DNA from: Comamonas sp. BIGb0124
Lineage (GTDB): Bacteria > Pseudomonadota > Gammaproteobacteria > Burkholderiales > Burkholderiaceae_C
Reading direction: 5' to 3'
Length of the DNA stretch: 64,000 nucleotides
Assembly: GCF_003752175.1 (NCBI RefSeq)
Contig: NZ_RJVF01000013.1
Coordinates: 248,001-312,000, forward strand
Shown here: in pieces, positions 44,228 to 52,351 of the stretch
How the letters are laid out: each line of letters begins with the position of its first letter
How positions within the stretch are numbered: the stretch's first letter is position 1
Translations under genes and position numbers: made by a program
The notes under the pieces: model-generated
Database searches by the model: none
What the model was told of the DNA's origin: nothing
Seen by the model: the letters and a program-made list of their open reading frames with translations, nothing else

Positions 44228-45360
44228 GCCGCCCCCTTGCGGTGGCGGGGGTCGAGCAGGGCCATCTGCTGGCCGTAGGCGCGCAGGTTGTCGGGGCCGC
44301 AGGGTTCCAGTCCTGCCAGAAACGCCTGTCGGCGGCTGGCCTGGTCGCGATCGTCGGCGCGGTGCTGGGCCCGGGCGGTGGCGATCTGGGCAGCGCCGTG
44401 GTCGATGTCGAAGCCGCTGTAATAGTAGCCCTGCCCGGCCTGCTGCAGCCAGGGCGAGTTGTGCACCAGGGGGTAGCCGCCATGCAGGGCATCGAGGTAC
44501 AGGTAGTTCTGCATGTTGGTCCACTGGTGCGAAACGACCAGGTCGACACCGCGCGTGGCCATGAAGCCCGCAAAATCATGCCGTTGCTCGAGCGCCAGCC
44601 GGCCCGCAACGCTCAACGCCAGGCCGGTACACAGGTGGGCAAACGTGGGGTGTTCGGCAAACTGCACGGTATTGAGCAAGTGCACGCAAGACAAGCTGTC
44701 CGCGGCCTGCCGGTAGGCGGCATCGCAGATCAGCATGGGCAGCAGCCCGCTTTTGACGACCGACACGTTGGGCTCGAACACGGCGGCACGCCAGGGCCGG
44801 TGAATGCTGCCGCCGTCGAAACCAAAGGCATGGCCCTCGGCCTGCACGGCACGCACGCGCTGGGCCAGAAACTGGCTGCTCCATATATAAGGCATCACAT
44901 ACACCGGGCAGCGGTGCAGCGTCACCATCAAGGGCAGCAGATGGGCGAACATGGGCAGCAGCCACACCTCGTCGCACCGCTGGGCCCGGGAGAAGTACGC
45001 GTCGCGCCCGAACACGCTGGGCTCGGCCAGGTTGACATAGGGATGGCCGCAGGCCTGGAACACCACCCGTTTGCCCAGGGCCCGCAGGTAGTCCAGCCAT
45101 TCCAGATCGAGCCCGCCGGCGAGCTCGATCATCACATCGATGTGGTGGGTGGCCTCGCGCGGCCGCATGACGGGGAACTGCAGCCCCAGCACTTGCGCTT
45201 CGTGCGGCAGGCCGGCCATTTCGCCCACGTCGACCAGCACCACGCTGCGCACGTTGGGCAGCTCTTGCATGAGCATGGCCAAGGCCAGCGCGTTCTGGCC
45301 GATGCCGTTTTCCCACAGGCTCTGACCCTGCCGGGTGAGTACCGAAATACCGACTCGCAT
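44224..45360 (-). CDS. DUF2827 protein, putative glycosyltransferase (copy 1)
   Basis: 378-aa DUF2827 protein: RVGISVLTRQGQSLWENGIGQN, IDVMIELAGGLDLEWLDYLRALGKRVVF, PYIWSSQFLAQ, AVFEPNVSVVKSGLLPMLICDAAYR and LYLDALHGGYPLVHNSPWL. Same order of motifs as copy 2. Sits 24 bp after the BamE-OmpA gene. Gene context with a Ser/Thr-rich autotransporter suggests that it modifies that adhesin; this is inference. Confidence 0.87.
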   Translation of the reverse strand: MRVGISVLTRQGQSLWENGIGQNALALAMLMQELPNVRSVVLVDVGEMAGLPHEAQVLGLQFPVMRPREATHHIDVMIELAGGLDLEWLDYLRALGKRVVFQACGHPYVNLAEPSVFGRDAYFSRAQRCDEVWLLPMFAHLLPLMVTLHRCPVYVMPYIWSSQFLAQRVRAVQAEGHAFGFDGGSIHRPWRAAVFEPNVSVVKSGLLPMLICDAAYRQAADSLSCVHLLNTVQFAEHPTFAHLCTGLALSVAGRLALEQRHDFAGFMATRGVDLVVSHQWTNMQNYLYLDALHGGYPLVHNSPWLQQAGQGYYYSGFDIDHGAAQIATARAQHRADDRDQASRRQAFLAGLEPCGPDNLRAYGQQMALLDPRHRKGAA

Positions 45361-45383
45361 GAATGACGACGAAAGGGGATGGC

Positions 45384-46280
45384 CTAGGAGGCGGATCGGG
45401 GAACGACTTCGACCTCGACCCGGCGGTTCGGCGCCATGCAGCTGATGCGCTGGGCCTTTGCCGCCTGGTCGCACTGCACCACCGGGTTGGCCTGGCCCCT
45501 GCCGCTGGCATGGATGAGGTGGGCGGGCACGCCACGGCTCACCAGGTAGCTGCGCACGGCCTGCGCGCGGCGCTGCGACAAGGCGATGTTGCCGGTGGGG
45601 CTGCCGATGGCATCCGAATAGCCGATGGCGTCGATGCGCTCGGCCGGGGTCTGGCGAAGCTGTTCGGCCAGGCGGTCGAGCTGATCGCGGCCGGCGGGCT
45701 GGATGTCTTGCAGGCCGCTCTTGCCGAAAGCGAACAGCGCATCGCCCTGCAGGGTGAACTGGCGGGTGCTGCGCAGGGGGGCCAGCGGCGCGGCGGCAAA
45801 AGGGCTGGCCACGGGTGTGGCCTGGGCCTGGTTGCTCCAGCGGCTGGCGCAGGCCCGGGGCTGCCAGTAGAACGAGCGTGCCACGCCTTCCAGATCGAAC
45901 AGCACCTTGAACTGGCACGACTGCACGCGGTTGTCGGCCTCGTGGAAGTTGAGCACGTAATCCCACTCGCGCACCACGGCCAGGCCTTCGCTGAAATGCG
46001 GCGGGCCCAGCAAGGCCTGGATCTGCGGTTTGTTGAGTCCGGTTTTCACCAGTTGCAGCTTGGATTCGGGCACAAACACGCCGCGCTGGCGCATCTCGCC
46101 GGCCGCGACGTCGGGAAAGCGGATTTCACCGGCCCCCGAGCCGTCGTCGGCGATGGAGCGGCTGATCGAACCGGCGCAGGCCGTGAGCAGCAGCATCAGG
46201 GCGGCGGCGGCGGCAAGAGCCCAGCGCGAGGGCCGGACCGGCTCGCTTCGCAGGCCGAGTGGGGTGTGTTGCAGCGTCAT
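45384..46280 (-). CDS. BamE-OmpA fusion lipoprotein
   Basis: 298-aa outer-membrane lipoprotein with lipobox LLTAC at about residue 34. A SmpA/OmlA (BamE-like) domain follows (about 65-150: LQLVKTGLNKPQIQALLGPPHF, REWDYVLNFH, CQFKVLFDLEGVARSFYW), then an OmpA peptidoglycan-binding domain (about 185-295: GDALFAFGKSGL, IDAIGYSDAIGS, LSQRRAQAVRSYLVSRGV, NRRVEVEV). OmpA domains bind peptidoglycan and BamE domains bind the BAM complex. ATG 46280 is preferred, with AAAGGGA upstream. It follows the YadA gene by 17 bp, so it probably helps that adhesin assemble or anchor. Confidence 0.9.
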   Translation of the reverse strand: MTLQHTPLGLRSEPVRPSRWALAAAAALMLLLTACAGSISRSIADDGSGAGEIRFPDVAAGEMRQRGVFVPESKLQLVKTGLNKPQIQALLGPPHFSEGLAVVREWDYVLNFHEADNRVQSCQFKVLFDLEGVARSFYWQPRACASRWSNQAQATPVASPFAAAPLAPLRSTRQFTLQGDALFAFGKSGLQDIQPAGRDQLDRLAEQLRQTPAERIDAIGYSDAIGSPTGNIALSQRRAQAVRSYLVSRGVPAHLIHASGRGQANPVVQCDQAAKAQRISCMAPNRRVEVEVVPRSAS

Positions 46281-46297
46281 GGTGCGTATCCCTTTGC

Positions 46298-47932
46298 TTA
46301 CCACTGGAAGCCCACGCCGGCGCCGGCCGTGGGTTTGGAGCGGGTATTGACCGATGTACTGGCTTTGACCACCCAGTTGCCGTTTTCAGAAATCTTGGAA
46401 ACCCCGACCGCCACGGCCGATTCGCCGCTGTAGTAGCCGGCGCCAGCCATGACCATGCTTTTGCCGGCCTGTGTGGGCTGGGGCAGAGACGAAGCGGCCA
46501 GGGCCGCGGCGATGCCGGCGTTGGCATTGCGTTCGACCGAATGGATCTTCTGGTTCATGCCGGCGGCCACGCGGTTGAGCTGGTTCACGTTGGCCGCATC
46601 GGTGCCGTTGACGCCTTCGCCTAGATTGGTGAGGCGGCGCTCCTGCCCGGCCGAGCCGATCGACACGGTCTTCTCTTCGAGCGCCACCGAATCCGCACCC
46701 AGCGCCACCGAGTTGGCGGCAGAAGCCACGGCCCGCGAGCCGATCGCCGTCGCCTGTGCCGCGGTGGCCTGAGCGCCCTCGCCCACGGCGACCGAACGGG
46801 TGCCCTGCGCCACCGAACCGGCACCGGCCGCCAGGCTGCCGCTGCCGGTGGCCTGCGCCGCTGCGCCGGTGCCAGTGCCGTTGGCATTGAAGTACTTGTT
46901 GTTGTTGTAGACGGTCGATACCGTGGTGCTGAGCGCGCTCACGGTGCTGTTGGTGCTGCTCAGCCCGGTGGACAGGCTGCTGATGCTGCTGTTGACCGTG
47001 CTCAGCCCGGTCGAGGTGCTGGTCGACAGACTCGCCACGTTGCTGTTGGTGGTGCTCAGGCCGGTCGAGAGCCCATCGACCCGGCTGTTGACGGTGCTGA
47101 GCCCCGTCGAGGTGCTGGTCGACAGGCTGGCCACAGTGCTGTTGGTGGTGCTGAGGCCGGTCGAAAGCCCGTCGACCCGGCTGTTGACCGTGCTGAGCCC
47201 CGTCGACGTGCTGCTCGACAGGCCCGCCACGGTGCTGTTGGTGGTGCTCAGGCTGGTCGAGGTGCTGGTCGACAGGGTGCTGAGGTTGGTGTTGGTCGAG
47301 GCCAGTCCGGTCGATAGATTGTCGACCCGGCTGTTGACGGTGCTCAGCCCGGTCGATGTGCTGGTCGACAGGCCGGCGACGTTGCTGTTGGTGGTGCTCA
47401 GGCCGGTCGAAGCCGTGGTCGACAGTGTGCTGAGATTGGAGTTGGTGGTGCTCAGCCAGGCCGAGATGCCGTCGATGCTGTTGTTGACGGTGCTCAGGCT
47501 GGTCGAAGTGCTGGTCGACAGCGTGCCGAGACCGGTGTTGGTGGTGCTGAGCCAGGCCGAGATGCCGTCGACATTGCTGTTGACCGTGCTCAAGCCGGTC
47601 GACAGCGAGTGGAACTGCGCGCCGTTGATGGCGTCGGTGCTGGTCGCGGTGACGGCACCGGCCGAGATGCCGGTCAGGGTGTTGGTGCCCGACGGGCTGT
47701 TGAGGTCGAGCGTGCCCTGGATGTTGACATTGCCGTTGGTCACGGTGGCCCACTGCGCCTGTGCCGATTCGCCGCCCAGCACCAGGGCCAGCAGCACGGG
47801 CACGGCACACAGGGGCCGCGCCCAGAGGGGCCTGTGTTCAGCCAACAAACGCCACGTTCCGCAAAAGTTGCCGGTGTCGTGCCGAATCCCTGCTGCTGCC
47901 CTCAGCTGGGGGGTTTGGGTGGTCTTGAACAT
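46298..47932 (-). CDS. YadA-type trimeric autotransporter adhesin
   Basis: 544-aa type Vc adhesin. A long signal of about 58 residues (cleavage near SAQAQ) precedes a stalk at residues 111-340, built of Ser/Thr-rich 32- and 18-residue repeats. A YadA head region lies at about 355-425 (GSLAAGAGSVAQG, SVAVGEGAQATA, NSVALGADSVAL), then the neck NLGEGVNGTDAANVNQL. The C-terminal membrane anchor at about 456-544 has the four-strand beta pattern and ends with Trp. The head lies after the stalk, the reverse of classical YadA. AAGGGA precedes ATG 47932; first gene of the operon. Confidence 0.95.
   Translation of the reverse strand: MFKTTQTPQLRAAAGIRHDTGNFCGTWRLLAEHRPLWARPLCAVPVLLALVLGGESAQAQWATVTNGNVNIQGTLDLNSPSGTNTLTGISAGAVTATSTDAINGAQFHSLSTGLSTVNSNVDGISAWLSTTNTGLGTLSTSTSTSLSTVNNSIDGISAWLSTTNSNLSTLSTTASTGLSTTNSNVAGLSTSTSTGLSTVNSRVDNLSTGLASTNTNLSTLSTSTSTSLSTTNSTVAGLSSSTSTGLSTVNSRVDGLSTGLSTTNSTVASLSTSTSTGLSTVNSRVDGLSTGLSTTNSNVASLSTSTSTGLSTVNSSISSLSTGLSSTNSTVSALSTTVSTVYNNNKYFNANGTGTGAAAQATGSGSLAAGAGSVAQGTRSVAVGEGAQATAAQATAIGSRAVASAANSVALGADSVALEEKTVSIGSAGQERRLTNLGEGVNGTDAANVNQLNRVAAGMNQKIHSVERNANAGIAAALAASSLPQPTQAGKSMVMAGAGYYSGESAVAVGVSKISENGNWVVKASTSVNTRSKPTAGAGVGFQW
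46913..47602 (-). repeat. DNA repeats coding the adhesin stalk
   Basis: Tandem units of 96 bp (32 aa, STVNSRVDGLSTGLSTTNST and 12 more) alternating with 54-bp (18 aa) units. Copies at the 3' part (46950-47250) are nearly identical, those toward the signal peptide more diverged. Such DNA is prone to length change by recombination. Confidence 0.9.
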
Positions 47933-48815
47933 AGGTTATCCCTTCACTTTGGCCTGAAGCCTGTTGCGCCATGGGTCTCGATGCCTGCCTCGAGTACCTG
48001 GTCACCGGCTGCAACGATTCGAAAAGCCGCGCGGCCTGTGTCAGGAAACTGTCCAGCAGGGATTCGACCGAATTTTTATGAATGCCATCCCTGATCGACC
48101 GGGTCTGAACCACCAACCCTGATCGCCCTGCGCCAACTGTTGACTTAGCTTGAAAACAAGCCGTTAAGTGCTTGATGCATTTCAATAAAACCAACCTTCA
48201 CAGGTGTTAATGATTGAAACAACGCAACCTTACTGATTTCTTACAGAAAGGTTTGTCACCGGTAGGATCGGATGAATCTCACGCCTCTACATCATCTGCA
48301 AGAAAACTGCAAAATCGGTATCCCGATGAATACTTGCAGCCTATTCAAAAATGACGGCCCCACAGCGATTCCGAAGGAAACCAACGACAGCGCGAGGTGT
48401 CATCGAACAGGCTCATTAACCAGTCAAATCAACGATTTATGGCGGCACGCGGGGCTCGACCCACATGGAATCGATCTTGTCAAACAGAGAAAAATATGAA
48501 TACCTTCGATGACTCAAGAATTGATGTCAACATAACCACCGGAAGTATTAACCGGCGGCATCGAGCCACGTGCCCAAGCAGGACTGCAAGGCGGGATGCC
48601 AGGGACGATAAACCACGAAATGCAAAAAAATGCCGCCCGGCTCATCCTGGAGTAAATGAAAAAGTAAAGAAAAGGTATTCAGATCCGTTAAATACCCAGT
48701 AAAGGCAATACACCATAATCGATAAGTGATTACCCTTGAATTTGATCCTGAACCGTGCTCCAAGCCAACGACCATGCGCGACCACGGTGCATCCAGCCCG
48801 GTTCAAGACAAAAAA
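47933..48815. other. Intergenic region upstream of the adhesin operon, no gene found
   Basis: About 880 bp without a convincing gene. It must contain the adhesin promoter. The stretch 48180-48750 is AT-richer than the flanks and holds only short chance frames. No operator or IS remnant was recognised. Confidence 0.5.
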
Positions 48816-48839
48816 ACCCGCCAAGAGGCGGGTAAAAAA
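48816..48839 (-). terminator. Intrinsic terminator of the superinfection-immunity-like gene
   Basis: 7-bp stem ACCCGCC (48816-48822) / GGCGGGT (48827-48833), flanked by six A on both sides, so the - strand transcript ends in a T run. It lies 52 bp past the stop. Confidence 0.85.
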
Positions 48840-48891
48840 TCGAAAGGTGCCTGCTGCTCTATTGCTCTATAACAGCAGGGCAACCACGCCA

Positions 48892-49371
48892 TCAACTGGC
48901 GGCACTGCCCAGGATCGACGCTTTCTGTGCGGCATATTCTTCTTCGGTGTACACGCCCACCACGTACAGATCCCTGGCCTTCTGCAGGCGATCGGCCACT
49001 TGCGGGCCCAGATGGTTGGTCGGCGCGACGAACACGGCGGGTTTGGGCGCGGCCGCCGGCGCGGCTTGCACGGCCGGCTTGGGTTTGGGCGGCGCCTTGA
49101 CCTTGGGCGCGCTGCGTGCGGTCTTGTAGGCCCACAGCCAGCCGATCACCGTCCACCCGAGCAGCAGGTCGACGGCGGCGATGCGCGGCAGATCGGGATG
49201 CTTCTTGAGGGCGCCCTCGATGATGGGCAGCACATAGAAAAGTGCCGTGGCGAACAGGAAGCTGTCGGCCATCAGGCGGCCAAAAAAGCCCAGCGCAAGA
49301 TAAGGCTGCAGCGCCGACGACCACGCCAGCACCAGCCACAGCCCTGCCAGGCCGGCTCGAAGGTAAGACAT
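48892..49371 (-). CDS. Superinfection-immunity-like membrane protein with SHOCT tail
   Basis: 159-aa protein. Two or three N-terminal hydrophobic helices include LPRIAAVDLLLGWTVIGWLWAYK, the signature of the superinfection-immunity family (T4 Imm-like). A Lys/Pro/Ala linker (about 95-120) follows. The C-terminal QKARDLYVVGVYTEEEYAAQKASIL is a SHOCT domain, a short oligomerising tail. Its function in chromosomes is not known. It stands alone, with its own terminator. Confidence 0.8.
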   Translation of the reverse strand: MSYLRAGLAGLWLVLAWSSALQPYLALGFFGRLMADSFLFATALFYVLPIIEGALKKHPDLPRIAAVDLLLGWTVIGWLWAYKTARSAPKVKAPPKPKPAVQAAPAAAPKPAVFVAPTNHLGPQVADRLQKARDLYVVGVYTEEEYAAQKASILGSAAS

Positions 49372-49746
49372 TCCACTACTCCCACGGTTTTACTTGGCCC
49401 CGATTGGAGCAAGCCACCCTTTCAGTTTACTTACACAAAACTGACTTTACGATCAAGTTTGTAGTACTTTAACATTCACAACGATCGAACATCGTCAAGA
49501 AAAATCCGCGAAACTGGAGCGCTCTCGCAACAGCGGCGGTGTGCGGCGCATCCCGGATGCTCGGTGTTCATCGTGTCTGCCACGGCGCTCAGCTTTTTTT
49601 ATAGCGCCGCACGTGATTGCGCTGTCTGACAGAGAAATTACGATTAGCATGAACGATCCTGCACGGCGCGCAAGCGCAATTCCCTCCGCAGTTCCCGCCC
49701 CCCCACCCCGATACAACTGATCAAAGATCCGTAGCGCACCCACGCC
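49372..49746. other. Divergent promoter region, no gene found
   Basis: 375 bp between the divergent SHOCT-protein gene and the EAL gene. No frame with coding character. It should carry both promoters; none could be fixed by eye. Confidence 0.45.
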
Positions 49747-51315
49747 ATGCCGAGGTCCAAGAACCCATCGCAGCCGACCACGCTGGTGTGCGTGGTGCTG
49801 GCCATGGCATTCACGATCTTGAGCGCACTGGGGGTGCTGGCCCTGCAGATCAAGCTGACTCGCGAGCACGAGGACGAGGCGCTGGCCCACGCCACGCTGA
49901 CGCAGCTCGACGACACCTTCGACCAAGCCACCCATGCCGTCGCGCTGGTGCAGCGCCTGCCGGCCAATGCCCCGTGCGACGAAAGCACGCTGGTGTTGTT
50001 GCGCGAGACCGTGGCCTCGCTGTCTCAACTGCAATCGCTCGGCTTGTTCCGGGGCAACACGGTGTATTGCTCCAGTCTCTATGGCGACCGCAGCACGGCT
50101 CTGCCGCCCGTGCAGCCGCCCGGCGGTCGCACCCTGGAGCTGGTCGACGCGGGCGCGCCGGGCAATCCATCGGGCCGCGCCAACCTCATGCTGCGCGACA
50201 GCACGGCGGCCAACGGCGTGGGTGTCATGGCCACCATCGACACCCAGCATCTGCGCGCGGCGCTGCATTCGGCCTATCCCGGCCCGCACCTGATCCTGCA
50301 GGTAGGCGATGCGACCCTCGACACGCAGGGAGCCGTCGTGCCGGCCAGCAGTCACCCCAAGAACATCCGGCAGGTGGCTTCGAGCCGCCACTCGGCCAGC
50401 GTGCTGCTGGCGCCCAGCCACGGCCTGTCCATCGGCAGTTGGAGCGCCTACTGGCCTTCGTATCTGTTCATCGCGGCGCTGAGCGTGCTGGTCGGGCTCA
50501 TGGTGGGGCGGCTCACGCAGCGCCTCTACACCACGCGCCGGCTGGTCGAGGACGGCATGCGGCGCGACGAGTTCGTGCCTTACTTTCAGCCCGTGGTCTC
50601 GAGCACCGATGCCTCGGTGCTGGGGGTCGAGGTGCTGGTGCGCTGGCACACGGCGCGCGCCGGCGTGCTCAGCCCCGACCAGTTCATCCCGGCCGCCGAG
50701 CGCGAGGGCATGATCGTGCCGCTCACCCATCACCTGATGGAAAAGACCGGCGGCATGCTGGTGGCCAACATCGATCGCGTGCCGCGCGGCATGCAGGTCG
50801 CCTTCAACGTCTGTGCCGAGCACTTCTCGCTCGAAAGCCTGCTGCAGGATTGCCAGCGTTTTCTCGACCGCACCTCGGCACGCGGCCTGCAGTTGATGCT
50901 CGAGCTGACCGAGCGCCAGCCGATTGCCGAGGACGAGCAGACCGACCGCATCCTCAAGCGCCTGCGCGAAATGGGCGTCAAGCTGGCGATCGACGATTTC
51001 GGCACGGGCAATTCGAGCCTGGCCTACCTGCACCGCTTCAATTTCGACATCATCAAGATCGACCGCATGTTCGTCGGCATGGCGCGCCCGGACACGATCT
51101 CGCACCACATCATCGACAGCATCATCGACCTGGCGCTGAACATGAATTTCGAGATCGTGACCGAGGGCGTCGAAACCGAAGAGCAGGTGCGCTACCTGCG
51201 CCAGCAGGTGAAAGACCGCGGCAGCCTGCACATGCAGGGTTATCTGTTTGCGCGGCCGATGATGCTCGAAGACCTGATCGTCTGGCTGCGCCAGCGACGT
51301 GCCATCCCGGCCTGA
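49747..51315 (+). CDS. CSS-motif cyclic-di-GMP phosphodiesterase (EAL)
   Basis: 522-aa inner-membrane protein. TM1 is at about 13-33 and TM2 at about 237-257; between them lies a periplasmic CSS domain with the YCSSLYG motif, which senses redox state through a disulfide in E. coli PdeC-type enzymes. The cytoplasmic EAL domain (about 275-515) keeps EVLVRW, ELTER, DDFGTGNSSLAYL, IIKIDRMF, TEGVETEEQ and QGYLFARP, so it should hydrolyse c-di-GMP to pGpG. It sits between the adhesin operon and uppP and may control adhesion or polysaccharide. Confidence 0.94.
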   Translation: MPRSKNPSQPTTLVCVVLAMAFTILSALGVLALQIKLTREHEDEALAHATLTQLDDTFDQATHAVALVQRLPANAPCDESTLVLLRETVASLSQLQSLGLFRGNTVYCSSLYGDRSTALPPVQPPGGRTLELVDAGAPGNPSGRANLMLRDSTAANGVGVMATIDTQHLRAALHSAYPGPHLILQVGDATLDTQGAVVPASSHPKNIRQVASSRHSASVLLAPSHGLSIGSWSAYWPSYLFIAALSVLVGLMVGRLTQRLYTTRRLVEDGMRRDEFVPYFQPVVSSTDASVLGVEVLVRWHTARAGVLSPDQFIPAAEREGMIVPLTHHLMEKTGGMLVANIDRVPRGMQVAFNVCAEHFSLESLLQDCQRFLDRTSARGLQLMLELTERQPIAEDEQTDRILKRLREMGVKLAIDDFGTGNSSLAYLHRFNFDIIKIDRMFVGMARPDTISHHIIDSIIDLALNMNFEIVTEGVETEEQVRYLRQQVKDRGSLHMQGYLFARPMMLEDLIVWLRQRRAIPA

Positions 51316-51402
51316 TATTTTTTGATACTTCCGTTTGCATGATGCAGTGCAGCACCGTGCCTCTACAATCGCCCGGCACGACATTTGTAGCAGCAGGAAC
51401 CG

Positions 51403-52248
51403 ATGATCCACACTGAATCCATAGGCTGGGCGCAAGCCGCATTCCTGGGCTTGCTCCAGGGCCTCACCGAATTCCTTCCCATTTCGTCCAGCGCGCATCT
51501 GCGCATCGTCGGCCCCTTGCTGCCGTCGGGTGGCGATCCGGGTGCCGCTTTCACGGCGATCACGCAGATCGGCACCGAGCTGGCGGTGCTGCTGTACTTC
51601 CGCAAAGACATCCTGCGCATCGCGCTGGCCTGGTTCGCCTCGTTCAACAACGCCGAGGCACGGCGCAATCCCGATGCGCGCATGGGCTGGCTGATCGTGC
51701 TGGGCTCCATCCCCATCGTGGTGCTGGGCCTGCTGTTCAAGGACATGATCGAGACCTCGCTGCGCAACCTGTACATCACGGCCGCCATGCTGATGCTGTT
51801 CGCGCTGGTGCTGGCCTGGGCCGATCGCGTGGGCGAGAAGAAACGCACGCTCGACCAGCTCACGCCCAAGCACGGCATCCTGTTCGGCCTGGCGCAGGCG
51901 ATGGCACTGATCCCCGGCGTGTCGCGCTCGGGCGGCACCATCACCGCCGGCCTGCTGATGGGCTACACGCGTGAAGCCGCTGCGCGCTATTCGTTCCTGC
52001 TGGCGATTCCGGCGGTGATGGGCTCGGGCTTCTACCAGCTCTTCAAGAGCATGGGCGAGATCACGCCCGTGGCGCCCGGCCCCACCGCACTGGCCACGCT
52101 GATCGCATTCGTCTCGGGTTACGGCGTGATCGTCGCTTTCCTGAAGTTCGTCTCCAGCAAGAGCTACATGGTGTTTGTCGTGTACCGCCTGCTGCTGGGC
52201 GCACTGGTCTTCATCCTGCTGGGTGCGGGCCTGCTTTCGCCGCACTGA
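51403..52248 (+). CDS. uppP: Undecaprenyl-diphosphatase
   Basis: 281-aa BacA-type membrane enzyme recycling undecaprenyl pyrophosphate to the monophosphate. It shows [18 protein letters not shown] and [33 protein letters not shown], both catalytic regions, and about 8 TM helices. 87 bp after the EAL gene, same direction. Together with uppS it supplies carrier lipid for envelope polymers. Confidence 0.97.
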   Translation: MIHTESIGWAQAAFLGLLQGLTEFLPISSSAHLRIVGPLLPSGGDPGAAFTAITQIGTELAVLLYFRKDILRIALAWFASFNNAEARRNPDARMGWLIVLGSIPIVVLGLLFKDMIETSLRNLYITAAMLMLFALVLAWADRVGEKKRTLDQLTPKHGILFGLAQAMALIPGVSRSGGTITAGLLMGYTREAAARYSFLLAIPAVMGSGFYQLFKSMGEITPVAPGPTALATLIAFVSGYGVIVAFLKFVSSKSYMVFVVYRLLLGALVFILLGAGLLSPH

Positions 52249-52351
52249 TCACAAAACGAATCACGACACGGATCTCGGCACGGATCCCGGCACCGGCAGC
52301 CGCATTCAGGCGGCGGGATCGGCGCCCCGGCCGCGCCTTGACCGCAAGGCA

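Noticed and set aside
43107-44609. Long upstream extension of the 235-aa gene (736 residues in total)
   Set aside because: The extension is Arg/Pro-rich and lies over the DUF2827 gene in another frame. The ATG at 43106 overlapping the DUF2827 stop is the natural start.
46923-47957. 344-residue + strand frame of repeated Val/Leu/Ser-rich sequence
   Set aside because: Antisense of the adhesin stalk repeats; its periodicity only reflects the DNA repeat.
49495-52245. 916-residue open frame on the - strand
   Set aside because: It is antisense to the EAL and uppP genes. The His/Arg/Gln-rich composition is typical of an antisense frame in GC-rich DNA; no domain is visible.
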